Made by a program: the position numbers and the translations under genes. The notes below the pieces were generated by a model, which saw nothing but the letters and a program-made list of their open reading frames with translations, had not been told where the DNA came from and ran no database searches. DNA of 64,000 bases from Beroe forskalii (taxonomy: Eukaryota; Ctenophora; Nuda; Beroida; Beroidae): positions 186,001 through 250,000 of the forward strand of contig WFMF01000028.1 in assembly GCA_011033025.1 (NCBI GenBank), given 5' to 3'. The number at the start of each line of letters is the position of its first letter. Position 1 is the stretch's first letter. Shown piece by piece: positions 1 through 12,604 of the stretch.

Positions 1-305
1 TCTGCTAACCACTTTATCAATACCTGGATTTTACAGAGTATCCTACCACTTACTAGGAATATAACAGGTTACTGGTTACTTGGTTAGTGGAGTTACCGGA
101 GAATCAGCCAGTTGCAGATAATTTGTTAGTATTTGCGGCTAAGAAGCTTACAAGTATGATTCTGATACCTTCATAGCTTCATGAACTTGACCAATCATTG
201 CGCGAGTTAACAGTCAACTCGCGCGGGCCTCGCGCGCATATAAGTCAATGCCAAATGGACTTGTGGGCAAGCTAATATATGCGCCGATTACAGTAACGGA
301 AAAGC
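1..305. other. Left flank of the tandem duplication, no gene seen
   Basis: This is single-copy sequence to the left of the duplicated block. Homology to unit B begins at about position 306. No exon or repeat is recognised here. The minus-strand coiled-coil gene described below probably continues to the left of the window. Confidence 0.5.
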
Positions 306-699
306 ATGCAACTTACAGTGAGAGTATCGGACTGTGTTGGGTGTTTTAAAGGAGTTACAGTAGATTGCAGTATCAGTGATTTGATAGAAATTAGTAATAA
401 CGGAATATGAAGATATATAACCACTTGCTGGATAAATATCAGCCAACTTGTTGGAGGAAGATCAACAAATTTATTGGAGGGGAAACGTGCAACGATAGCA
501 GCATGGAAATGATTCAAATACACGACTCAAAAGCAATTCCTCCTTTCTACGTAACCCAGTCCAGTTAAGGGAGCATAAGAAAACTTATAGAAGCATAGAA
601 AACTTAAAGAAGCATAGAAAACTTATTAGAAAATTATAAAATTAATTGTTTTTTACTTTGACGAAAAATGTAGAAATTTCGTAAGACATGGATCCTCAC

Positions 700-780
700 C
701 TCCTCTCGTCGCCGTTCTACTTTCTGAAGTCTGAGTTCTCTGACAACAGCTTCTGCTCCTTTAAACTTTTCAATCACAGT
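700..780 (-). CDS. Coiled-coil protein, unit A, exon 3 of the block
   Basis: On the minus strand an acceptor (tcctcttttcag) precedes an 81-nt open segment of 27 codons starting TVIEKFKG and ending VERRREE, followed by the donor GAG|gtgagg. It is phase 0 at both ends. The peptide is highly charged, heptad-compatible and likely a coiled coil. The same 81 nt are present without a single change at 11672-11752, although the flanking intron has diverged. I do not recognise the protein. It follows the exon at 6753-6920 in transcript order. The exon call is well supported by splice sites and conservation; the function is unknown. Confidence 0.75.
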
Positions 781-3700
781 CTGAAAAGAGGAAACATGAT
801 CACTTACTGAAAATATTCCGAAATAAAATGGGGTGATATACTTGAACGAGAAAATTTGCACAGTTTTCTGGGACTTCCAGAACGAGTATTAACAATTAAT
901 GAGAGGTCGATGATAAACGACATCATTTATAATTAGGGAGACCAGAAGCTAAAACTTATAAATATGAAAGTCAGAAGTCAGTCAGAAGTCGGTCAGGTAG
1001 TCGGTTGTATGTCATGTTCTACCGGTGCACATGTAGTTTTACCTTCTGATCACAGAATGGACCAATCCAATTTTGTTGAGCCTTTCATAAATCGAACTGC
1101 TAAATAGCAACGTGTTTCAATAACTCTTACAAACACAAAAAGGAACGAAGTAATGAAATTTCAAAAAAAGAAACTGAAATCATGTCATAGATGATACATA
1201 ATAAGATCAGAATTAGATTGAAGGGTGACACGATGAATATGGCTTCACAACGAAACACCCCACAAAAAATTCAGCAAGGTGTTGACTGCTTGATCCCATG
1301 CAAATGGACCCTAGGGCGTGAGCAGGCCGTGTGTATGGGACACACTGACAGACACAGTAACACACGGGCAGACATACCAACACACGGGCAGAGATACTAG
1401 CACACTTACATACAGACAAACCAACACACTGACGGACACACTGACTACATACAAGCTACAGACGTCCTACACATATGTTTCAAATGAGATTAGTCTGGTA
1501 CACAGTAAGTAAAAGCAGCGAGCAGCAATCACTTGAGCACGTGTTCACGCTGGGTAGGATATTAGTAGGAAGTTGGGAGATTATCCGAGGAGCTCAATGT
1601 GAGGGTACGATCGATCGGATGAGATGAGGTATAGCATACGATTTATTATCATTACGGACATCCTCAGATGGTGAATGAAAACGACTAGGGTGATAAACAT
1701 TCCAGTTTTCAGATTGTTTACAGTTCATCTGTTCAAAACTAAGAGAAAATCCCTCAACAAACTTCAATATCTTGAGTCCTAAACAAAAGTTTGTCGGTTT
1801 GAGGAATACGATAATCAAAAAGTAAAAACATCAAACAAAACACACACTTCTGACAGATGGTAGAAGTAGAACACCGCCAAAGTTTACTCCACGTATGTGT
1901 GAACCTGTGTACAATGTGAAGCTGTGTCTAGGTACAATGTGGGGTGTAATCATTGTTTACAACATTAGTAATTTACATGATGACGTATTCTTCGCGAAAT
2001 AGTTTTTATATAAAGCTTAGCTCATCAGCCCAATGATTCGGTTGACCATTCCAAATATTATCAAGAATTACCAATTCCCAGAAATTTTCACCACAAAAGC
2101 CATATTTGATTATTCTTGTACCTGTAGTCAAACTCAAAGGAATGAAGGATTATCCATTTGACCATTTCGTATCTAAAAGAACTTTGCGCTATTTTTTTGG
2201 TAATTACTGGAGAAATACTGAGTTGTATTTATGAATGAGCCCTTTACTCTGAAATGAATTTGGTTCTCCCATTGATACGGGACATAGATGTTTCCGGAGA
2301 GAAAATGAGCAATCTATACCAACAACTGTACGACAACTGTGATCACAGTTGTCAAATTAAGCAGTTGAATTATCAAAGGAAGTTAATCAAAACATTGGTC
2401 ATACTTCGAACGAAAGGAAATTAATCTAGGTACTCCAGCCCCCACCGGAAATTACGACCCTGATTAATGATCGTTAATAAACAAAGTGATATTCAAAACA
2501 CAGCAAACCTCACGGTATTTGGTGATAATCATACGGAAATCAAATCACAAACTGCGCACGGTTAAAGGTTGTGTGACGTCATCAATTCCCCGTCATTACC
2601 CCTGATAATGACACCTCTTTTATCCGCCTGTTTATCACGGGACAGCGCGTTGGGATTACCTCTTTAATCCCTCCAAGAGTGCAGAATTCAGTGCAAATAC
2701 TAGGGCTTCTTTCAATGAGATTAAGGGCATGAGTGAATGACACGTTTGATTTCATAGCACTTCCGTAATGACGTATGAAGTTAATAATACAAATCACAAA
2801 TTTTTGTGCGATGATACGATTTGTATCAATATATGAAAGTACAAAGATCATAAAGATTTCAACCTACCCGCTACCGAACAGTTACAGCTACAGCAGAACA
2901 GAGAAACGAAGCTTTTTACTGCTGGTTTCTCAAACAGAACACTGTCTAATCTAAATCTAACAAATAAGTTGAGAAGTGGACAACAGATTAGGAAGTGCAA
3001 TGTTCCACTTGGCCGTATATGATCTGATATTGATATGCTGCTTGTCAACATACTTGGTTGGTACCTACAGGCGAAAAATCGAGGGTAAAATTTCCACAAA
3101 ATTGAAGCATGCAGTTTGTATCTCAGCAATTTATGAGACTAGAGGATGATTTTGACACCACTCTCATCCGTTTATGGTTTAGACAAGAAAATAGTAGAAT
3201 TAAAACATTGGCAGTTCGTAGAAAAGATGACTGATCTTAAGTCGTGTGTGGTTCTACACGTTCAAAGAAGTAATAGACAGAAATATGTCAGAAGATTAGC
3301 ACAAGGAATGTGCATCCCAGAAACGAGGCATGCTTCAAAATTTACAACTCCTCAACTGTCTCTCAAAACAAAACAAAACCATATTAAAGAATTTGACGTG
3401 ATGAAAAGTTGAAAGAAAATAATATTACTCGTACTTGGTGAAAGCTACTAAAGCTTACCAAAAGTTTGGCTGGCTGAAAGAGTGACAGAATACTAACACT
3501 AATGTCTAAAACAAAGACAGCAGCACCAAATGAAATGATGGTTATTTTGAGAGGTACAAACACCTGAAACTTGTTTGTTATGTTGAAAACAGCCAACATT
3601 CCGTCTGCAGTAGAACGTCAAGCCGTAGCAGAGCTCTGTAGATCAACAGAAGGAAAGAGAGGGTTTGTTTTGGTAAAGTGTTACGATGTAAGCGCTATTA

Positions 3701-4618
3701 CTACGCTTCGTTTGGAGCTCTTATTTGATTGAAACATGATTGCATGTAGCTGCTCGGTGAGTGAAAGATAACAGTAGCCTTTTACTTCAGTACTTTGTAA
3801 GGTTTCAAAGACACTGCCGGTACATAACAACAAAAACATACAGACATGCAATCAAATAACGCCCTAATTTAACTGTGTTTGATTGAAGGATGAGCTGTAT
3901 CCAATGGGACTGAAGTTTTGTAGCTTATCATCCAACGGGGAACGGATCTCACAACACTCCAGGCAAAGGTTAGGGCCCCTGTTAAGGCGCTGGGTAAGGT
4001 TAGGTTCAGGACTTGGAGATAAAGTGCTGTGAAGTGAAATGTCGGGAGGTGGGCTCCCCTTTCAAGAGTCAAAATTATGAGATGCACGGGTTAGCGGCTA
4101 GGAACCATGTTTCATTCAGGGCGCACTGTAGCTTGGGGGCCGTTCGTAAATGACGTCTGAAAAATTTCGGCTATTTTAGACCGCCAACGTCCGCAACCGC
4201 AAACATACCACCTCCGGAGTCCGGACACCCGCATTTTCGTTCATCATTTCTTATGCCATCACTCTTATCATCATTTCGTATGCCCGTATTCTCATCATTT
4301 CTTATGCTCGTTTTCTCAAATATGGTGGTAAAATCAAGTAAATCATTTGACTCAATGTCGAAAATCTAAGTCAAAATTTTAAATAATCGACTATTTTGCG
4401 GACGTCCGCATTCGACCAGACACCTCCTACGTCCTCATTGGCCAGACTCGCCCCCCCTCTTATAGACGTGATTTGTGGCTCCTTGAGAATTCGGAACTAC
4501 CTTCGAGCGCGCAGCTGAGCCGCGCGCGCGGCAAAACCACGCGGTTTTCCACAAAGAAAATGGGTTGTTGAACAGAAATGTCTTCGCGCGTTACGCAAAG
4601 TTCCTATTTTCAACTTCA
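781..4618. other. Intron-like region of unit A without recognised gene
   Basis: This lies between exon 3 and the insertion at 4619. It holds a CA/CAGACA-rich simple-sequence tract at about 1318-1450 and otherwise unique AT-rich sequence. The empty site of the LINE inserted in unit B lies near 2770-2790 (acgtatgaagttaataatac), and the empty site of the pogo-like element near 3692-3703 (gcgctattacta). The short open frames differ between the two units and are not conserved, so I treat them as non-coding. Confidence 0.6.
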
Positions 4619-5842
4619 CATATGATCTTTCGCCGAAAATGGAACAAAAGTGTCAGGATTGTAAGCATATTACCTGAGGCCAGATTTAGGCCCGGATTGA
4701 CTTAATGAAGGTATAGATGTGTCTTAGAGGCATTGAATCGATAGGTTGTTAGGGTCAAGTTGCCATTATGGTGCAGCCACTTAACCGCCAACGCCGCCTA
4801 TTTTCATACACGTTTATGCCAGTATTTTGGGCATTTCTGACGGTCCCAAGAAGGTCATAGGTACTAAAATTGTTGCAAGATATGTTCTTGAAAGTGTATT
4901 TAATGATACAACATTCGCAGGTCGCGTGGTTATCGCCTCAGAAAGTGGAACAAAGTGTATTTGAAAAATGGAACAAAAGTGTCAGGATTGTAAGCATATA
5001 CGCGAAAAGTGTCAGGATTGTAAGCATATTACCTGAGGCCAGAGTAAGGCCTGTATTGACTTTATGATGATATAAATATGTCTTAGAGGCATTGAATCGA
5101 TAGTTTTGATAGGTTGTTAGGGTCAAGTTGCTACCATGGTGCCGCCACATAGCGGCCAAAGCCGCCAATTTTCATACACGTTTATTCCAGTATTTTGGGC
5201 GTTTCTGACGGTCCCAAGGGAGTCATAGGTACTCAAATTGTTGCAAGATATGTTCTAGAAAGTGTATTTAATGATACAACGTCCGTACGTCGGGTGGTAA
5301 TCACCTCAGAAAGTGGAACAAAGTGTATTTGAAAAATGGAACAAAAGTGTCAGGATTGTAACTTGTAAGCATACTTACAAGGATGGTAGGACAAAAGCCC
5401 ACCCGGACAAAACCCCACCCGGACATAACCCCACCTTAGAGCACAAATTGCGCGATGGGAACGTTCGTGCGAACCATACGTCCTAACCCTAACCGTAACC
5501 ATTGCGTCACAGGATTGCGCACGAGCGTCCCTTTCGCGCAATTTGTGCTCTAAGGTGGGGTTATGTCCGGGTGGGGTTATGTCCGGGTGGGCTTTTGTCC
5601 GCGCACCGTAAGCATATACGCGAAAAGTGTCAGGATTGTAAGCATATATGTGGCGGCACCATGGTGGCAACCTGACCCTAACAAGCTATCAAAACTATCG
5701 ATTCAATGCCTCTAAGACATATTTGTATCATCACAAAGTCAATCTAGGCCTAACTCTTGCCTCAGGTAATATGCTTACAATCCTGACACTTTTGTTCCGA
5801 TTTTGTTCCATTTTTGTTCCAAAATCGGCGAAAGACTGACTC
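4619..5842. mobile_element. Foldback-type element inserted in unit A, 8-bp target duplication
   Basis: Unit B reads straight through this site (ttttcaacttcattttgtgg near 18905). In unit A a 1224-bp segment is inserted between two copies of caacttca (4611-4618 and 5843-5850). The ends are inverted repeats: ctttcgccgaaaatggaac on the left and its complement, with internal repetition, on the right (near 5790-5835). A motif containing tgtcaggattgtaagcat occurs several times in both orientations. No transposase is visible, so it is non-autonomous. An 8-bp duplication suits hAT- or MULE-type transposition, but the superfamily is not proven. Confidence 0.75.
5389..5600. mobile_element. Nested palindromic MITE-like element
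   Basis: This inverted repeat inside the 4619-5842 element begins ggacaaaagcccacccgg and ends with its complement, ccgggtgggcttttgtcc. The arms contain tandem ~19-bp repeats of the cacccggacataacccc type, then a shared gagcacaaattgcgcg segment. The core is short and contains tcctaaccctaaccgtaacc, which resembles telomere repeats only by chance. It has no coding capacity. Confidence 0.7.
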
Positions 5843-6588
5843 CAACTTCATTTTGTGGGCCATGAAATTGGGCAAAAGTGATGACTTTATGATGCCTGGA
5901 TTATGAGAATCTATTCCGGGATAAACACACATTATGTGAATACAAATCAATAATTCACATCGGTCAATTGAGTTAAGTGAACGCATAATGAAGTTTGTAA
6001 AGGAATGTAGTGATAACACAACACAAGACTTCGAACAAAGGCGGTTTGAAGTAAACAATTCACCATTGTGCAGCATGAAAATGATGTCAACCTCAACCAA
6101 CTATTGTCTAAGAGCAATTTGTACATGACTACAAACAATACCAAGACTAATGATTCAACACAACATTCCATTTTAAACAAACAATAATTACTCTGCCTCT
6201 ATAAAGAAAATTTTACATCAAGAACTACAAAACAGAGCGTTTGCAGACAGGAAAATTAGCAACGAAACGTCTTCTGGCTATTTCACTGACGTATTGAACA
6301 TGTCTGTAGCTGCTCTGTAGAATCAGAGTTTTCTATTTTAGTATTTTGAGCAGTGAGCACTAACTTTATAAGTTTTGTGGGTAAATTTATTCGGAAGTTT
6401 TTCTCCTTACTTAGTCTGGTTATAAGTTTATTATTCATTTACCGGCTGTCGCTAAGCAAGACATTATGCTTGTGTGTCTGTAATCTGTAGGTTAACTGTC
6501 TACATGTCTAGTGTCTACTTTGCGTTACACAGACACTACATAATATGTTTTTCGGTTAAAAGTCAGTCTGAAAACCTGAAATGTTCAC

Positions 6589-6760
6589 TCGATGTCTGTA
6601 AGTTTGTAACTTTCTACAGACCTGAATTTGACGTGTTTAATGTTAGTTTGTAACTTTCTATAAACCTGAATGTGTCGCGTTGTCTGTAAGTTCGTAACTT
6701 CCCCAAACCTGGATGTGTCGTATTGTCTGAAAGTTTGTAACATTCCGCAAACCTGGATGT
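6589..6760. repeat. 44-bp minisatellite, about 4 units (unit A)
   Basis: There are four degenerate copies of a ~44-bp unit (tgtctgtaagtttgtaac...caaacctgaatgtgtc). The array abuts and overlaps the 3' end and splice donor of the exon at 6753-6920. On the coding strand each unit contains a donor-like CAG|gtttgt and a preceding cttacag. The orthologous array in unit B has expanded to about 14 units. Confidence 0.85.
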
Positions 6761-6920
6761 GTCTGGTTGGTTTCTCCAGGGTACCAGCAGGACATGTCTC
6801 GCTCATGAGACCCATAAGCTCCAACATGGCCTCACTCTGCTTGACAATGTCACTCGACTGCTGGAGGACACCAGTCTTAAGGTTCTGGAACTCGTTGTAC
6901 GTTGCTGACGAGGCTTTAGC
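6753..6920 (-). CDS. Coiled-coil protein, unit A, exon 2 of the block
   Basis: On the minus strand the acceptor ttatccccag is followed by 168 nt (56 codons) starting AKASSATYNEFQNLKTG and ending PTRHIQ, with donor CAG|gtttgc. It is phase 0 at both ends. The heptad-like pattern, with QQSSDIVKQSEAMLELMGLM in the middle, suggests an alpha-helical coiled coil. Compared with unit B (20257-20424) there are four nucleotide differences, all at third codon positions and all synonymous. The donor itself is copied in the adjacent 44-bp minisatellite. The protein family is not recognised. Confidence 0.8.
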
Positions 6921-9152
6921 CTGGGGATAAGGACGTATTAGAATTACAGTAAACTCTGTGGACAAAATACAGGTATTTTCTACAGTAAATTATGGAGTGC
7001 CAAATTAAGTTAAATTTTTGCAAAGGAACTTCTACATGTTATAGTTAGGACATTAGTACTTTAGAACATACGACATACTACAGTACAAAAGTGCCGATCA
7101 ATCCATGCCTGATGCCATGCTTATTCTCTTAGAAGTGGTACAATATCATAATCCCAAGGTAAAATGTTAATAAATGAAGGTAATAATTTGTCGTCAAAAC
7201 AACGCAGGATGCAATGATGAAAGTGACACGTTACTACGGCAACTAATATATCACAGCAGATTGGAGACTTAATACACTTCCCACTGTTACGTCATCATCA
7301 TGGTTAACATCGTAAAAAGATGACGTATAAACTCGCTTATTTTCCACACACAACAGCTTGATCCTTGCTGAGTTTTATACAGGATTATTACATCTACCTC
7401 TCATGATTACGGTGAATCACACAGCCACTGTAATTACATGCTGTACGCAGTACACCCTGGTTTTTAACAGAAACTGTTTATATGGTTTAACACGTAATAA
7501 TATACTGTTAAACACGTGATGTTAAGCAGCTGAGCTGCGCGCGCGCGTTACACGTGACGTCATCGTCAGGGGTTTGAATAGGGCGGTGTTAACGCCAGAT
7601 AGCCTTACTTTAGGGTACGCTGGGTAATGATGATTTGTGGATTGATAGAATCATGTTTTAACAGTCCCTCATTTTACACGTCACTATTTAACTACCCGGT
7701 GTTTTGAGGCCAGCGTCTACTTATATTGGTAGATAGTCAGTCAAGATAGTCAGTCAAGGCTTAAGTTTAAGGTGTGGCGATCTAAATAATCCCCAAGTTT
7801 AAGATTTCAGAGAGAGAGGATGTAATCAATATTCCGCGGTGAAAGTAGAGTCTACCGGTAAATCTTTAGTATTGACTAACGTCTAACTACCTTGAGTTGT
7901 TGGTATTTCATAGAGTATTTCTGAACTTAGTCAACTATGAGTATTACCCTAAACCCTCTACACATTACACTCCAGATTCACAGAAAACCGCACAGATCTA
8001 AGCAAACATTCGCATTAAATACTCGCATAATTGCGAATATTATGCGAATAGTCTGCAATACACCAATATTTTGATAATGTTGCAGACCATTTTACTGATT
8101 TACCACAGCCGTAAAACATTACACTACTATATTTAATTTATGCCAGGTTTTGCAGTAAGGTACTCAACTAAAATCTTTACCGTATTCACGTTTATTAAAT
8201 CTTGGTTTAATTGCTCTCCCCAAATGCTGAGAATTGAATAAAACCATTGTTCAATATATTGAAGGAGATAATATACATCTCAGATTGAACCAACGCTTTT
8301 AAGAGCAGAACTAAACCATTATTCAAAATGTAAGCATGTATTTGACCCGCCGTGCACGAGAAATAGGCGGTTAAACGTCATGAATTTAAGGATTCATCAT
8401 CTAATAACTCATGGTAATTACATCTTTACCAACCGCGTATTGTTTGAGTAGGACCCCTCCTATACACTCTGTGTTGAGGAAAGAACAGAGCATTGTTAAC
8501 CAACAGATGAGTTAAAAGGCTTATCATTAACCGATATAGTGGGAGATAATACAGCTGATAATTCTATACGGATATATAATGATTCCGGATAAGGATCTTG
8601 GGAGCAAAGAGAGGAATCTCCGAATTTCATGTTTTGAGGTTATCTAGAAACCTCAGCGCGCAGGCGGAGTTACTACTTAGTTCTATGTTCTTGTAGCTCT
8701 GTGTACCGTTTCAACACCACCACGTGCTAATCTATACCAGTGTAGAAGACCAAGTTACAGGACTACAGATAGAAACGTGAACCAGGAAAATAAAAATACA
8801 GGAAATCAAGTTTTTCCCGGTTCCGGTTGGATCAGCAAATTTGGCACACTCAAAGTGAGCCATGATTTCACGTGCAATAATTTGAAGACCAAAGTACTTC
8901 AGTTACGTCAGTAACCTGATGTCAAAAGTTGATAACTTTTGCGTTTTTATCAATTTTCCACAAAAGTACAATATGTTCCCTTTAAAGAACTGTACTCCAC
9001 AGTACACAAATTATAACGTGAAATTCAAAAAATAACATTATCTGAATGCCGAATGAAATAAAACTATGACTAACAGCATGGCTTTCGAAAGTTTCTGATG
9101 ATGAAAACATTATTTCACTTCAGTTAAAATACTGTAACGTGTAAACTCCTAC
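6921..9152. other. Intron-like region of unit A, no gene seen
   Basis: This AT-rich sequence is collinear with about 20425-26200 of unit B. It contains the empty site (gcagtaaggtact, near 8155-8165) of the 3.5-kb element in B. No conserved open frame was found. Confidence 0.55.
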
Positions 9153-9173
9153 CGTTGATTGGTCTGCTTTTGC

Positions 9174-9281
9174 CTTGTGGGTTTTGATGAGTTGTCGGAG
9201 GGATCTGATGTTGGTGTCCACATCTCTGATTTGAGAGTAGAGGTGTGTCGTAAAGAGGAGGTACTGTTCACACTGCTGTTT
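9174..9281 (-). CDS. Coiled-coil protein, unit A, exon 1 of the block
   Basis: On the minus strand a pyrimidine-rich acceptor (cctcccctcag) is followed by KQQCEQYLLFTTHLYSQIRD and on to LIKTHK: 36 codons, phase 0. The three differences from unit B are all synonymous. The donor is odd. Unit B has AAG|gtacag, while unit A reads AAG|gcaaaa, a GC instead of GT. Either a GC-AG intron is used, or the exon runs seven codons further (AKADQST) to a GT at 9151-9152, giving exon 9153-9281, which is also phase 0. The encoded segment is helical and coiled-coil-like. The protein is not recognised. Confidence 0.72.
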
Positions 9282-10132
9282 CTGAGGGGAGGGAGGGGGT
9301 TAGACCTGTTCTAGACAGGAGCTCTCAGGGGCTATAGCCCGAGCTAAAGATGGAGGAGGTTAGAGACTCAGCGAGCGGAAATACACACGCGTTTCACTGA
9401 TAAGAAAAAAACACCAGTGATGTGCTCATTGCAGGAAAATCTGAACGCGTTGCTGCGTCATCACTTCATCAGAGCGCGCGTCTTATTCGTATTTATTGCG
9501 CACTGCGACTCAGAGATGAATCATTTAAGGGGATTTTTGTTTTTACGATTAATCTTAGGGTGAAATAATTTATTTTCTGTGCCCATATTTGACCTTCTTA
9601 CCCGCAAAGTAATAAAAAGTACTATTGAACGTATTTGCCGTGAGATTGTGAGAGCTGGTGCGCGCTCACCATGAAAGATACAGGTAGGTGCCCCCAGACA
9701 ATATGCAGACAAAACACCAGGCAAAATTTCTGGAAGGGCGAGCAGGAAAAAAACTGGAAACCCGGGGGGCAAAACCACGAAATAATGAAGGGTTTTTAAG
9801 AGGGGCATGAACAACATGTAGATGAGAGGGAAGTCACGTTAATGGTTAGAAGTGGGTAACTCGTGATGTAATACTCTGTGCAGTAGTTAATAAGCGGGGG
9901 GGATGATAGCAATTTTCAAGGAAAATGTACACGTCACTTATTCACTTAAAAATAACCCTCCCCATTTTAAAGCTATCATCACATTTAGTGGCAACCCCTC
10001 CCCCCCCCCCTTTAGCCTCAAATTCTCGAACCCCCCACTCTGGTACGCTTATTTCGAACCCCCCGCTTATTAGCTACTGCAAAGTACACAGCTTAGTTGG
10101 AGCGTGATCAGTGATGCTTTTTAAATATAGCA
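9282..10132. other. End of unit A, no gene seen
   Basis: This is collinear with 26337-27156. It includes C-rich tracts near 9990-10010 and a cgaaccccccgcttatta motif close to the duplication junction. The open frames here are not conserved between units. Confidence 0.5.
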
Positions 10133-10329
10133 ATGCAACTCACAGTGAGACTATCGGAATGTGTTGGGTGTTATAAAGGAGTTACAGCAGATTATAGTAT
10201 CAGTGATTTGATAGAATTCTAGTAACGGAATATGAAGATATGAAACACTTGCTGGAGGAAGATCAACCAGTTGTTGGAGGGGAAACGTACAACAGTAGCA
10301 GCATGGAAATGATTTAAATACACGATTAA

Positions 10330-11483
10330 GGGCCGGATTACACAATTTTCGTGTTAGGTCGACCTAAGAGGCTCGAAGTTTAAGGAGGAGCTCTAAGGAG
10401 CACCTCCTGTAGGTCCTCCTTTAGCAAAATCAGTATTACCCAATTCGTAAGGTCGACCTATACCGTAAAGGAGGAGGTCGTCTTCAAACGCTAAGGAGCA
10501 TCTTAGGGCAGCTCCTCCTTTGACACTTTCTAGGATTACCCAAATTAAAGGCAACTCAGTTAAGGGCAGCTCCATATATGGTGAACACCACCATATAAGG
10601 AAGTCATATGGAGTGTGAATTAAATCTAGAAATTAGATGCAAATTGAATCTGTTAGCAAACTAAATTATAGATGGGTTTGAATGTGCTCGCTGCCAGTGA
10701 AATGGATTTTACTGCTAGTGAGTAAATATCTTGGAGATGATTGATAAATCGTTAAAAAATAAAAACATGCCTTATCAGTCAATCAAACACAGTTGCTGGA
10801 TAATAGACCTATTGTCAATTTGAGTGATTGAAGCCTACGGCGGGGCACTGACACAGTTCCCAAAAGAGCAAAAGCATGAGAGCTGCCACTGCCAGCTCAG
10901 TTTACAATTACCCTAATTGCTGAATTGCGATTGAATACTTGAATATAAATAAAAATGTTGTACATAAGAGCTTATTATCGGTCTTACCGTTCCCTAATTT
11001 TACCGTTTACGAATCCCAATAAAACACACCACATAATGAAGGTAAATTGTTTAATGATTTTGGCTGTTTAATGATTTTGCTTTTTGAACCGATCACAGCT
11101 GGACCGCAAACTAACCTATCAGAAAATTGGATCATTGAATTTTATTTCTTCTCTTGTGACAACGATGTAGCTCCAAAGTATTATCACATATAACGTGTGG
11201 TTTAAGGAGCACCTCCTGGTTTTAAGGACGAGCTGGAGGTACCTTAAAAATTCGCCGTTTAAGGAGCAGCTAAAGGACCAACTTAAGGACGAGGTAGATT
11301 GGGTAATACCGATTTTTCGAGAATTTTAAGGTCGACCTAACTCGCTAAGGGCACCTTAAAATCTCCTTAAAGAAACACATTGGGTAATACGAATTTTAAG
11401 GTGGACCTTAAACTGCAGTTTGGGCCGTTTTAAGGAGCACCTAGGGCTAAAGGTTGACCTTAAACGGTTGTGTAATCCGGCCC
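10330..11483. mobile_element. Non-autonomous DNA element, TAA target duplication, PIF/Harbinger-like
   Basis: Perfect 16-bp terminal inverted repeats, gggccggattacacaa and ttgtgtaatccggccc, bound a 1154-bp insertion flanked by taa (10327-10329 and 11484-11486). Unit A lacks it near 528-533. The subterminal zones carry many short palindromic motifs related to aaggtcgacctta and taaggagcacctcct in both orientations. A 3-bp TWA duplication is typical of PIF/Harbinger. No transposase is present, so the superfamily is inferred from the duplication and terminus only. Confidence 0.82.
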
Positions 11484-11671
11484 TAAGAAGCAGTTCCTCC
11501 CCAAGACGAAAACCAGTCCAGTTAAGGGAGCATAAGAAAACTTATAGAAGTTAAGAAAACTTATAGAAACATAGAAAATTTATAGAAGCATAGAAAACTT
11601 GTTAGTAAATTAACTCTTTTTGGTTTTTGATGAAAAATGTAGAAATTTCGTAATAAGAAATGGATCCTCAC

Positions 11672-11752
11672 CTCCTCTCGTCGCCGTTCTACTTTCTGAA
11701 GTCTGAGTTCTCTGACAACAGCTTCTGCTCCTTTAAACTTTTCAATCACAGT
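11672..11752 (-). CDS. Coiled-coil protein, unit B, exon 3 of the block
   Basis: The 81 nt are identical to the exon at 700-780 (TVIEKFKG...VERRREE), with acceptor cttttcag and donor GAG|gtgagg, phase 0 at both ends. In transcript order it precedes exon 1 of unit A (9281-9174). Splicing across the units would join VERRREE to KQQCEQ in frame and continue the helix. Confidence 0.75.
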
Positions 11753-12604
11753 CTGAAAAGTGGAAAACATGATAAATGACAGAAGGATTCCGTGATTGGA
11801 GCTGATATAGTTGGAGCTGATATAATTTTATTGGACACAGAAAAATTGCACAGTTTTCTAGGACTTTCAGAACGAGTATTAATGAGAGGTCGATAAACGA
11901 CATCATTTCTAGTTAGGGAGGCTAAAACGTATAATATAAAGGTCAGAAGTCGGTCTAGTCAGGTAGTCAGAAGTCAGTCAGAAGTCGGTTGTATGTCATG
12001 ATTCCACGGTGCATATGTAGTTTACCTTCTGATCACAGAATGGACCAATCCAATTTTGTTGAGCCTTTCATGAATCGTACTGCTAAGTAGCAACGTATTT
12101 CAATAACTCTTACAAACACAAAACAGCAACGAGGTTATGCAATTTCAATAAAGGGAAAGCGAAATCATGTCATAGATGATAGATATTAAGATCAGAATAA
12201 GATTTAAGGGTGACTCGATGAATGTAGCTTCACAACGAAACAACCCACCGAGAACAATCGGCAAGGTGTTGACTGCTTGATCCCATGAAAATGGACCCTA
12301 GGGCGTGAGTAAGCCGTGTGTATGGGACACACTGACACAAGCAGACACACACTGACAGACACACCAACACACTGACAGACAAACCAACACACTGACACAC
12401 ACACACCTATATACTGACAGACACAGAAAGTGCGACATTTGACCCCCCGACACTTGACCCCCCGACATTACATCCCCCGACATTACATCCCCCGACATTA
12501 CATCCCCCGACACTTGACCCCCTGTACTCCTGTAGTTACTAAAAATGTGATAGACAGGATTTGGATATTGCAATAATGTTATAGTGTATAGAATAATTGT
12601 CTAT

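Larger units (their letters stand above)
306..10132. repeat. Tandem duplication, unit A
   Basis: The sequence from 306 onward (atgcaact...acagtgag) reappears at 10133, and collinear similarity runs to the end of unit A, where gatgctttttaaatatagca is also found at the end of unit B near 27156. Matching landmarks include the exons at 700/11672, 6753/20257 and 9174/26229. The junction shows a short shared agca and otherwise simple ends, which suits unequal or microhomology-mediated duplication. Unit A is shorter than B mainly because B took several transposon insertions. Non-coding parts differ by scattered substitutions and small indels, so the duplication is not very recent. Confidence 0.93.

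Noticed and set aside
5480-5505. Interstitial telomere repeat (ccctaaccctaacc-like)
   Set aside because: Only two or three imperfect copies inside a MITE core.
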